Assembly (NCBI GenBank): GCA_029593505.1
Contig: JAKTNI010000002.1
Span: 124,001-188,000, forward strand
DNA from: Streptococcus suis
Lineage (GTDB): Bacteria > Bacillota > Bacilli > Lactobacillales > Streptococcaceae
Length of the DNA stretch: 64,000 bases
Direction of reading: 5' to 3'
Both the position numbers and the translations under genes were made by a program. The notes below the pieces were generated by a model, which did not search any database, was not told the origin of the DNA, and was given only the letters and a program-made list of their open reading frames with translations. Shown one piece after another: positions 45,858 through 53,708 of the stretch (the first letter of the stretch is position 1; each line of letters begins with the position of its first letter).

Positions 45858-46526
45858 TTACCGAACTTGTGTTAAAACCCCATCTCTCATCTCATAAACT
45901 TTATCACATTGTTCAGTCATGCGTTGATCATGTGTTACCATGATAATTGATTTATTATGGTTTTTACTCTCTTTTGCTAAGAGCTCTGTTACTTCAAAGG
46001 CACGATGGCTATCTAAACTAGCTGTTGGTTCATCTGCCAAAATAATCGCTGGATCATTATATAAAGCTCTGGCAATAGCGACACGTTGGCGCTCCCCACC
46101 AGATAAATCCTTGGGAAACTTATTCTTCAAATGAGCAATGCCTAATTCAATCAATAACTCTTGACGTCTTACAGGCTCTGATTTCTTATTAACTTTGTCA
46201 ACTAGCACTAATTGTTTTTCAACCGTTAAAAACGGAATCAAATTAGAAGACTGGAGGATAAAACCAATGTCTTTATAACGAAGTTTGGCACGTTTCTGCT
46301 CCGATAAGTCGGAATAATCTGATTGGTTGATGAGAATTCGACCAGTCGTAGGTGTCTGTAATCCACCTGCTAATGTCAAAAAAGTAGATTTACCAGAACC
46401 AGATGGTCCTATAATAGCTATAAACTCTCCCGCTTCTATACTAAAATTTGTCGGTTGCAAAGCCGTTATAGTTTGACTACCGTCTTGAAAGGTTTTACTA
46501 ATATTTTCAAAAATAAGTGTTTTCAT
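45858..46526 (-). CDS. ABC transporter ATP-binding protein (MacB/LolD-like)
   Basis: ATPase of 222 aa for the FtsX-type permease encoded just upstream. Walker A GPSGSGKST, signature LSGGERQR, Walker B IILADEPTASLD and H-loop VTHDQRM are present. I start at ATG 46526 (MKTLIFENISKTF) after GGAGG. The frame stays open upstream into the permease gene without similarity. Resembles the ATPase of exporters such as HrtA; substrate unknown. Confidence 0.87.
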   Translation of the reverse strand: MKTLIFENISKTFQDGSQTITALQPTNFSIEAGEFIAIIGPSGSGKSTFLTLAGGLQTPTTGRILINQSDYSDLSEQKRAKLRYKDIGFILQSSNLIPFLTVEKQLVLVDKVNKKSEPVRRQELLIELGIAHLKNKFPKDLSGGERQRVAIARALYNDPAIILADEPTASLDSHRAFEVTELLAKESKNHNKSIIMVTHDQRMTEQCDKVYEMRDGVLTQVR

Positions 46527-46534
46527 AATCCCTC

Positions 46535-47608
46535 CTAAGATAGATTGTTTAATGGATCTACCTTGAAGATAGAACGTACAGAAAAACTTGCCCCCAAAAG
46601 TGCAAATATCACTAGTGATGCTCCGATAACTGAGTAGAAGCTCCAATTATTTTGAAATGGTACTGCGCTTGGTAAGATAAGTGAAGAAAGATAAGTTCCC
46701 AAAAGACCAGTAGTAGTTCCAAGTCCAGATAATAAAAACGTTTGTGCCAAAACAGAAGTAGAAATATAGGCGTTAGATAAACCTTGAATTTTCATCAATC
46801 CAAAAATAGGGGATTTCTGAGTGGTTAGCACAAAGACAAAGATTCCAATCACAAGGGCTGAAATAACAATTAAAAAACCAATCATAAAACCAAAAGTCAT
46901 ATTTTGTGCCTTATACCCCGGCAAATTCTCAATAAAATCTGCCATTGAAACTTTTTCTAGTGTATTAGGAAAAGAAGTTACACTTCCTCGAACAACAATT
47001 GCACTCACTAAATTACTAGCCACTTGTTGTTGGTCTGATTGCATGAGCTCAGAAAACGTTGACAAATTCATATATAACACCGGCGATACACTAAAATAAG
47101 CATTATCTGTATAGCCAACTATTGTCACCTTTTGGTCTGTACCAGATAAGAAAATCTGTTCTCCTAAACCAAATCCTTCAACTTCTGCCAAGGAATGATT
47201 GATAACAACCTCACCTGTCTTCTCATACAATCTTCCTTCAACAATATTGGGTTCTAAAAAACTATCCTCTTCTACAGCAAAGATTGTAATCTTTTCTTTC
47301 TCATCAGATTTTGAGTCTTCTTTCACATAGGCAACTCCTGCTTGTTGGCGCACAAGTGCTGTATTCTCCGCTACCACCTTATCAAGCACTGTAGGATTTA
47401 TCTTAGAAGCAGTTAGTACTCGATTGGATTCAGAAGATACTAAGACAGAATCTGCCTGCCACTTATCTACTGCCGACCGATTTCCTTGCATTAATCCATA
47501 CGCTAGACCTGTCAAGAAAAAAACTAAATAAGAAATTAAAATTAACAGTCCTAAAATTAAGCCATAACGCAACTTATTTTGCCGTATTTCTTCAATTGCT
47601 AAAAACAT
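46535..47608 (-). CDS. FtsX-like ABC transporter permease (HrtB/DevC-like)
   Basis: Membrane subunit of 357 aa with the four-TM MacB/FtsX topology: TM1 about residues 15-38, a large extracytoplasmic domain (about 40-235), then three TM segments in the C-terminal third. The N-terminal block FLAIEEIRQNKLRYGLILGLLILISYLVFFLTGLAYGL resembles haem exporter HrtB and related proteins. It starts 1 bp after the OsmC-like gene, so translation is coupled; its own ribosome-binding site is poor. Confidence 0.82.
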   Translation of the reverse strand: MFLAIEEIRQNKLRYGLILGLLILISYLVFFLTGLAYGLMQGNRSAVDKWQADSVLVSSESNRVLTASKINPTVLDKVVAENTALVRQQAGVAYVKEDSKSDEKEKITIFAVEEDSFLEPNIVEGRLYEKTGEVVINHSLAEVEGFGLGEQIFLSGTDQKVTIVGYTDNAYFSVSPVLYMNLSTFSELMQSDQQQVASNLVSAIVVRGSVTSFPNTLEKVSMADFIENLPGYKAQNMTFGFMIGFLIVISALVIGIFVFVLTTQKSPIFGLMKIQGLSNAYISTSVLAQTFLLSGLGTTTGLLGTYLSSLILPSAVPFQNNWSFYSVIGASLVIFALLGASFSVRSIFKVDPLNNLS

Positions 47609-47609
47609 A

Positions 47610-47990
47610 TTATTTCACACTTTCTAACGTTGCAAATATCATCTTAAAGGTTAAATCCTCTCGTAATAACGCTTTAACGTTACACTTTTGATCCACATAA
47701 GCTAAAATTTTCTCCTGCTTGGTAGCTGAAGTTGTTTCACCTAAATAAATGACTAAGGTAAATTGTCCATTCTCTAGTTGACTATCAACCTGTATCGGTA
47801 TTTGCTGATTCCCCTCTTGACTAGCATAGTATCCTTGAATGCACATCATCACACAAGAAGCTAGAGCAATATTCACTAAACTAACTGGTGTTTCACCATT
47901 TTGAGTATTTCCAAAAGTCATAATCGGCTCCCCATAGCCAAACGATGTAGCTTGAAAAAGCGAATGACCTGTAATTGATGTTTGATACAT
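47610..47990 (-). CDS. OsmC family protein
   Basis: Small (126 aa) OsmC/Ohr-type protein. Family members are thiol-dependent hydroperoxide reductases. The middle segment VSLVNIALASCVMMCIQGYYAS contains the conserved Cys (here C followed four residues later by a second Cys), and the core around SQLENGQFTLVIYL fits the fold. It leads an operon with an FtsX-type ABC exporter. The ATG at 47990 (MYQTSITG) follows GGAGG by six bases; an ATG four codons upstream is too close to it. Confidence 0.78.
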   Translation of the reverse strand: MYQTSITGHSLFQATSFGYGEPIMTFGNTQNGETPVSLVNIALASCVMMCIQGYYASQEGNQQIPIQVDSQLENGQFTLVIYLGETTSATKQEKILAYVDQKCNVKALLREDLTFKMIFATLESVK

Positions 47991-48142
47991 ACACACCTCC
48001 AACTATATTCACATTATTCTATTCTTTTACGCAAACCTTTGCAAGAAAAAAGATTAGTATCCAACCATGAAATCATTCATCATATATTTAACTCTAATTC
48101 CACAACACTCTTCTTATCTCTCAAGACGAAACAACATAACTA

Positions 48143-48151
48143 TGGTATAAT
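48143..48151 (+). promoter_or_regulatory. Extended -10 for a leaderless 55-aa ORF transcript
   Basis: TGGTATAAT occupies 48143-48151. Exactly six bases (48152-48157) precede the ATG and there is no Shine-Dalgarno sequence. Confidence 0.65.
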
Positions 48152-48157
48152 GCTTTT

Positions 48158-48325
48158 ATGACAGATATACTTTTTTACTTATTTTGTACTGGTATTCTTA
48201 TTTGTCTTACCGGTTATTTTATTCCTAAATCAAAAATAGTAGTTGCCACTTTCTACTTAATTGGTAGTTTACTGATACTACTACCTTTTGCTCTACTAAT
48301 TTATTTTTACTATACTTTATTTTAA
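48158..48325 (+). CDS. Small membrane protein (55 aa) upstream of queA
   Basis: A short ORF encodes MTDILFYLFCTGILICLTG, a PKSKIVV turn and a second hydrophobic segment ending in FALLIYFYYTLF, so two membrane-spanning helices. The stop codon is 14 bp before the queA ATG, and the extended -10 upstream is the only clear promoter for both. I do not recognise the family. The leaderless arrangement makes the ATG assignment specific. Confidence 0.6.
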   Translation: MTDILFYLFCTGILICLTGYFIPKSKIVVATFYLIGSLLILLPFALLIYFYYTLF

Positions 48326-48339
48326 TCTGAGGAAAATAT

Positions 48340-49368
48340 ATGAATACTGCTGATTTTGACTTTGAATTACCTGAAGAACTCATTGCCCAAGTTCCTTTAG
48401 AAAAACGCGATAGTTCTAAACTATTGATCTTAGACCATAAGAAACAAACAATGACAGATAGTCATTTTGATCATATCATTGACCAGTTACATCCAGGAGA
48501 TGCTCTTGTTATGAATAATACACGTGTCCTCCCAGCTCGTCTATATGGACATAAACCGGAAACAAATGGTCATGTCGAATTTCTACTGTTAAAAAATACC
48601 CAAGGAGATCAATGGGAAGTACTTGCCAAACCTGCTAAACGCCTAAAAGCAGGAACTACTGTCATATTCGGAGATGGTCGGTTGACAGCCACTATTGTTG
48701 AAGAATTAGAACATGGTGGACGCATTGTTGAATTTTCATATACTGGTATTTTTCTTGAAGTATTAGAGAGTCTAGGGGAAATGCCTCTTCCTCCTTATAT
48801 CCATGAAAAATTAGAAGATCGCGAACGCTATCAAACTGTTTATGCCAAAGAAAATGGTTCTGCTGCTGCTCCAACAGCTGGTCTTCATTTTACTCAAGAA
48901 TTACTAGAAAAAATTGAAGCTAAGGGAATTAAATTGGTCTATCTCACACTTCATGTTGGCTTGGGAACTTTCCGACCTGTTTCTGTAGATACAATTGACC
49001 AACATGAAATGCATTCTGAGTTTTACACTCTATCTGCTGAAGCTGCTAAAACCCTAAACCAAGTCAAGGAAAACGGAGGACGAATTGTGGCAGTTGGAAC
49101 AACCTCTATCCGAACACTCGAAACAATTGGTAATAAGTTTAATGGGACACTACAAGCTGATTCTGGCTGGACCAATATTTTTATTAAACCGGGCTATCAA
49201 TTCTGTATCGTAGATGCTTTTTCCACTAATTTTCATCTTCCAAAATCTACTCTGGTTATGCTCGTATCAGCTTTTGCTGGAAGAGAATTTATCTTAGAAG
49301 CATACAAACATGCTGTGGATGAACAATACCGCTTCTTCAGTTTTGGTGATGCTATGTTTATTCACTAA
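48340..49368 (+). CDS. queA: S-adenosylmethionine:tRNA ribosyltransferase-isomerase QueA
   Basis: Makes epoxyqueuosine in the anticodon of GUN tRNAs by transferring the ribosyl group of SAM to preQ1-modified tRNA. The 342-aa protein has the signatures [50 protein letters not shown] and [24 protein letters not shown] precedes the ATG. It shares a transcript with the 55-aa membrane protein upstream. Confidence 0.97.
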   Translation: MNTADFDFELPEELIAQVPLEKRDSSKLLILDHKKQTMTDSHFDHIIDQLHPGDALVMNNTRVLPARLYGHKPETNGHVEFLLLKNTQGDQWEVLAKPAKRLKAGTTVIFGDGRLTATIVEELEHGGRIVEFSYTGIFLEVLESLGEMPLPPYIHEKLEDRERYQTVYAKENGSAAAPTAGLHFTQELLEKIEAKGIKLVYLTLHVGLGTFRPVSVDTIDQHEMHSEFYTLSAEAAKTLNQVKENGGRIVAVGTTSIRTLETIGNKFNGTLQADSGWTNIFIKPGYQFCIVDAFSTNFHLPKSTLVMLVSAFAGREFILEAYKHAVDEQYRFFSFGDAMFIH

Positions 49369-49479
49369 ATTATAGAAAATCATTCTTTTTTCTACTTTCA
49401 TGTCATGAGTAATCGATTTCGATTTTTACCAAATGCTGTGCAATTGGTAAAGGAATAAATGTTATACAATAAGTAATCC

Positions 49480-49517
49480 CATAAAAAGAGGATATTTTTA
49501 AACATCCTCTTTTTATG
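49480..49517. terminator. Bidirectional terminator between queA and the ABC exporter
   Basis: Perfect 14-bp stem (CATAAAAAGAGGAT / ATCCTCTTTTTATG) with a 10-nt loop. Confidence 0.85.
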
Positions 49518-49522
49518 TTCAT

Positions 49523-52500
49523 TTATTCGACTGATTTAAGTGCTTCCAACATATTAACTTTGCGTAGTTGATGGTTCACATACCATCCCAAGACTGCCAA
49601 TATCATAACAATTGTAAAAATTGGAATTAAATAGACGTCTAGTCCAACGGTTGGATTAAAACGAATAGTATCCGAACCAATCATATCTAGCAGTAGTTTA
49701 TGAAGGTAATATCCAGCACCTAATCCCAAGACCATGCCAATAAAGGAAAGAACAATTGTTTCACGGTAGATGTACATGGTAACTTCTTTGTGATGAAAAC
49801 CAAGTACACGAATCGTTGATAACTCACGAATGCGTTCAGACATGTTGACGATCGTAAGATTATAGAGAATCACCAAACTTAGTAGTACAGATAGAATAAC
49901 CAATATCGTCATAATCGTTTGAAGAGAGTCTGCAATTGTCATCAACATCATCATCAACGGCATATTTTGTATGAGATGCTTCACAGCGGGCATCGTTAAT
50001 AACAAACTAGCCGTCTTTTGAATTTTGTCTCTTTGCTCTTGTTTTAGCTGTACTAAATAAGCATTAGCCGTCTTCCTACTTCCACTTACTTGTTCATAAT
50101 AACGGTCTGTCATATAGATAAAATGTCCAGCATACATATCCGCTATTTCTGCCACTCTAACCTCAACATCCTTATCTTCTAATGTCAAGTGAATCCGATC
50201 ACCAACTGTTACTCCGTATAACTGAGCTAATTTTTCCGTAAGAATAACACCTCTATCCGTCAACTTGATAGATTGACCAGAAGCTTTTTCCAAACTGACA
50301 AGATTGCCTAAATCTTTCCTATCCGAAATAAAAAGACTGATCGATAATGTTTTTCGCTGACCTTTTTCCTGAATAGTTTGATTCAATTGTTCAAAAGCTA
50401 CTGGAAGAGATTGTCGTACTTGATTGGACTGAAGAAACTCTGTTAAATCATTTAACTGCTTCTCATCAGACTTACTGTTTTCTACCACCAACAAATCATA
50501 ATGAATTAACTCATTAAACTGTCTCTCAACCACTCCTGATATGGATGAGCGAATTCCAAGTCCACCAAATAAAAGAGCAACTGTACCTGCTACACCAAAA
50601 ATAGTCATCAACATCCGCAATTTATAACGGAAAATATTACGAGCAACAACTTTGTGAGTGAAACTAAGACGCGACCATACTGCTTGCCACTTCTCTAATA
50701 AGATTGTAGAACCCGCGACTGGTGGTTTCGGTAATAAGAGGCGAGCTGGTTCCTCCGTTAACTCTCTCTTGGCTACTAGATAAGCTGGTAATACTGAAGA
50801 AATCAGCGACAATGCTAAAGCTAAGATAGTCCAAGTAGGATAGAAACGTAAACTTGTTGGACCAAGAACAGTCGTCTGTGTGACAACTCGTGAAATAATG
50901 GGAGAAAGAATCAAATTACCTGCGACAATACCAAGTATCGTTCCCAGCAGACCTGCCCCCAAACCGTATAAGATAAACTTTCTCATGATTTGTCTATCTG
51001 TATATCCTAAAGCCTTAAATAACCCTGATTGGCTTCGTTCTTCATCTACAAAACGAGCCATCGTAGTAAAGGTCACTAATGCAGCAACAAGGTATAATAC
51101 TATAGGGAAAACATTGCCGACTGCAGCAATAGAACGAGTAGCATTATTATATACAGTGTAGCCATCTCCTCCCGGCAGACTCATTCGTGTCACAACTTGA
51201 TAAGGAGATTTTTCCAATGCGTTGATATCTACTTTCGCTTGCTCAATTTCCTTTTGAGCTTGAATAATATCTTTATCAGCTTCAGCCTTTTTAGTTGCTA
51301 ATTCTGATTGAGCTTGAGTCAATTCTTTATCAGCTTGATCCAACCGAAGCGCTTCTTGATCAAGTGTTAGCGTAGAGGATTCCAGTTGACCAACCCCCCA
51401 TTCATAGTCTGCCACACCAGCATGATAAGCAACTATAGCTTGCTCATATTGACTAAGACCTGATTGATACTGCGCTAAACCTGCTTGGTATTCTTCATTC
51501 CATTTCTGATATTGGGCTAAACCTGCTTCATATTCTTTGACTTTGGAATGATAATACTCATAGTTTTGTGTATACGATTGATTGGCTTGCTCATATTCTA
51601 TCTCTAGCTGATCAAGACGAGTTTTTTCTGCATCTAATTCCTCTTGACGTGCTAATAATTCAGGATAATCAGATAGTTTTTGACCAGTTTGCACCTGTGT
51701 TGCTATCTGATGCTCTAAATCAACCTGACCCTGATACCAACTGGATCGACCTGTGGAAATAACTGAAGCTAATTGACTTAATTGGGCATTTTGATTTTCC
51801 AACTCTTTCTTGGCTTGCTCCAAACGTGAAGCAGATTGCACCAACTCTTCTTCATTACCTTCTAAAAAAAGCTTTGTTTGATCTAACTGAGACTTTCTAC
51901 TATCTAATTCTGCCTTGCTAGCATCTAACTCTGCTTTACTAGTCAATAAGCGCTCAAATACTGCTCGTAAATCCTCTTCTGGCTCAATAATCTTGGCACG
52001 TCCTCTAGAAAACTCACTGCGCCCAGTTTCTAACTGTAATCGACCATTTTGTAGTTTCTGCTCTGCTTCTTGTAACTGAGATTGAGCTTGTGCTATTTCA
52101 TCTTCACCTTTAACAATATCTGCTTGTGCTGCCGACTTGATAGCATTCAATCGTTGGTCAGCATTATCCTTCAATATCTTTTCTAATTCTTCTTGATGTT
52201 CTCCAAGTTTATCCTTATATACTTGACTATAATAAGGTACTTCCAGAAGATCCTCATAACGCAAGCGAGCAATCGTGTACACTTCAGAATCAAATGCCGC
52301 TTCATTCAACAAACCATAACCCTCTAGTTGCCCATTTCCACTAGAAGCTAAGCCCATCGTTTGATTATCCCAAATCTCTGATGACGCAACAAATCCAACT
52401 ACCGTAAAAGAAGTTTGAGTCAACACTTTACCATTTTTATCTGGCTCTTCCACAAGAAACTGTTCGCCTAACTGATAACGATTTTGTAGCGATTCTGAAA

Positions 52501-52888
52501 GAGCAATCTGATCTTTTGTCTTAGGAAATTCTCCTTGCAACAACCGATACCGCGAAATGGAAGAACTATCTGAAAATAATCTCACAGCTGTCTGACTACT
52601 GTCTATCGTAACATCTTTGAAATATCCAGCCTCTACTCTAGCTCCTTTTATCATTTGTAATTCTGTCAAATCATCTTGACTGATACCTAAACCAGACAAA
52701 ACAGCAAGATCCATGACTTGATACTGATCCACAAAAGATTGAGCAGCTCTTTCCATATTGGGAGCAGTTACTTTTAATCCTGTAAGTGTCAATGATCCCA
52801 ACATCATCAGACTAAAAATAGATAGGAAACGTCCTTTGGAAGCGGTCAGTGCTTGACCAATATCTTTCCAATAGATTTTCTTTTTCAT
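49523..52888 (-). CDS. Large FtsX-type ABC transporter permease with a long coiled coil
   Basis: Membrane protein of 1121 aa. One N-terminal TM (about residues 17-38), an extracytoplasmic domain, then about 300 residues (roughly 250-560) of predicted coiled coil rich in Ala, Gln, Glu and Leu with internally repeated segments such as QYQKWNEEYQAGLAQYQSGL. Two FtsX/MacB-type membrane blocks follow (about 595-715 and 985-1110). Streptococci encode such YhgE-like/FtsX fusions; roles in peptide or toxin export have been proposed for related exporters, but none is shown here. Operon with the ATPase at 52897. Confidence 0.85.
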   Translation of the reverse strand: MKKKIYWKDIGQALTASKGRFLSIFSLMMLGSLTLTGLKVTAPNMERAAQSFVDQYQVMDLAVLSGLGISQDDLTELQMIKGARVEAGYFKDVTIDSSQTAVRLFSDSSSISRYRLLQGEFPKTKDQIALSESLQNRYQLGEQFLVEEPDKNGKVLTQTSFTVVGFVASSEIWDNQTMGLASSGNGQLEGYGLLNEAAFDSEVYTIARLRYEDLLEVPYYSQVYKDKLGEHQEELEKILKDNADQRLNAIKSAAQADIVKGEDEIAQAQSQLQEAEQKLQNGRLQLETGRSEFSRGRAKIIEPEEDLRAVFERLLTSKAELDASKAELDSRKSQLDQTKLFLEGNEEELVQSASRLEQAKKELENQNAQLSQLASVISTGRSSWYQGQVDLEHQIATQVQTGQKLSDYPELLARQEELDAEKTRLDQLEIEYEQANQSYTQNYEYYHSKVKEYEAGLAQYQKWNEEYQAGLAQYQSGLSQYEQAIVAYHAGVADYEWGVGQLESSTLTLDQEALRLDQADKELTQAQSELATKKAEADKDIIQAQKEIEQAKVDINALEKSPYQVVTRMSLPGGDGYTVYNNATRSIAAVGNVFPIVLYLVAALVTFTTMARFVDEERSQSGLFKALGYTDRQIMRKFILYGLGAGLLGTILGIVAGNLILSPIISRVVTQTTVLGPTSLRFYPTWTILALALSLISSVLPAYLVAKRELTEEPARLLLPKPPVAGSTILLEKWQAVWSRLSFTHKVVARNIFRYKLRMLMTIFGVAGTVALLFGGLGIRSSISGVVERQFNELIHYDLLVVENSKSDEKQLNDLTEFLQSNQVRQSLPVAFEQLNQTIQEKGQRKTLSISLFISDRKDLGNLVSLEKASGQSIKLTDRGVILTEKLAQLYGVTVGDRIHLTLEDKDVEVRVAEIADMYAGHFIYMTDRYYEQVSGSRKTANAYLVQLKQEQRDKIQKTASLLLTMPAVKHLIQNMPLMMMLMTIADSLQTIMTILVILSVLLSLVILYNLTIVNMSERIRELSTIRVLGFHHKEVTMYIYRETIVLSFIGMVLGLGAGYYLHKLLLDMIGSDTIRFNPTVGLDVYLIPIFTIVMILAVLGWYVNHQLRKVNMLEALKSVE

Positions 52889-52896
52889 ACATTCTC

Positions 52897-53598
52897 CTAG
52901 TATTCTAAACTGGCAATATCTTGAGGAGCAGTATTGACATCAATCGAATAGACACGAGCATCTCTCATCCGAATAACTCGATCTGCAATAGGAGCTAATG
53001 CTGCATTATGCGTTACAATGATAACCGTTGCTCCCTGTTTTCGTGACATATCCTGCAAGATTTGTAAAACCTGCTTACCAGTTTGATAATCTAATGCTCC
53101 AGTAGGCTCATCACACAATAATAGTTTTGGTTTTTTTGCCACAGCGCGAGCAATTGCTACTCTTTGCTGCTCACCGCCTGATAGCTGTGCTGGAAAATTA
53201 TTGATGCGTTCTCCCAAACCAACTTGCTCCAACACTTCTTCTGCATCCAAAGCATCTTTTACAATTTCAGCTGCTAGTTCAACATTTTCTTTAGCCGTTA
53301 GATTGGCGACTAAATTGTAAAATTGAAAGACAAATCCTACATCATCTCTACGATAATTGGTCAATTCATAGCTGGATAGTTTAGCAATATCTACACCATC
53401 AATGAGTATTTCTCCCTCATCCGTCTGATCCATTCCACCTAAGATATTGAGCAAGGTAGACTTGCCAGCTCCTGACGAACCTAAAATAATGACCAATTCT
53501 CCTTTTTCGATTTCAAAAGATACCTCATGGTTTGCAACAATCGTTGCTTCTCCCATCTCATAGTATTTTGAACTTTTTTTAACTTCTATATAAGCCAT
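52897..53598 (-). CDS. ABC transporter ATP-binding protein (LolD/MacB-like)
   Basis: ATPase of 233 aa for the large permease. Walker [11 protein letters not shown]-loop FVFQFYNLV, signature LSGGEQQR, Walker [13 protein letters not shown] and H-loop VTHNAALA are present. First gene of the pair, with the permease starting 8 bp after its stop codon. A TGCTATAAT extended -10 lies at 53622-53630, about 24 bp upstream of the ATG. Confidence 0.9.
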   Translation of the reverse strand: MAYIEVKKSSKYYEMGEATIVANHEVSFEIEKGELVIILGSSGAGKSTLLNILGGMDQTDEGEILIDGVDIAKLSSYELTNYRRDDVGFVFQFYNLVANLTAKENVELAAEIVKDALDAEEVLEQVGLGERINNFPAQLSGGEQQRVAIARAVAKKPKLLLCDEPTGALDYQTGKQVLQILQDMSRKQGATVIIVTHNAALAPIADRVIRMRDARVYSIDVNTAPQDIASLEY

Positions 53599-53621
53599 AG
53601 CTCATCCTCTCTTCTATCTAC

Positions 53622-53630
53622 ATTATAGCA
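53622..53630 (-). promoter_or_regulatory. Extended -10 of the large ABC exporter operon
   Basis: Minus-strand TGCTATAAT, with a short leader containing the GAGAGGA ribosome-binding site. It lies just after the dinG terminator. Confidence 0.65.
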
Positions 53631-53635
53631 CAAAG

Positions 53636-53661
53636 AAGACCACTAGTCGCCTAATGGTCTT
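53636..53661 (-). terminator. Terminator of dinG
   Basis: AAGACCA / TGGTCTT stem with further pairing at the top, flanked by AAAGAAAG and CTTCTTT on the minus strand. Confidence 0.6.
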
Positions 53662-53708
53662 TCTTTTTTTATTCTATAATATCTTAGAAAAAAACTACTG
53701 TTTATCTA

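Noticed and set aside
49411-49424. Palindrome AATCGATTTCGATT after queA
   Set aside because: No promoter or gene function is near; the real terminator is at 49480-49517.
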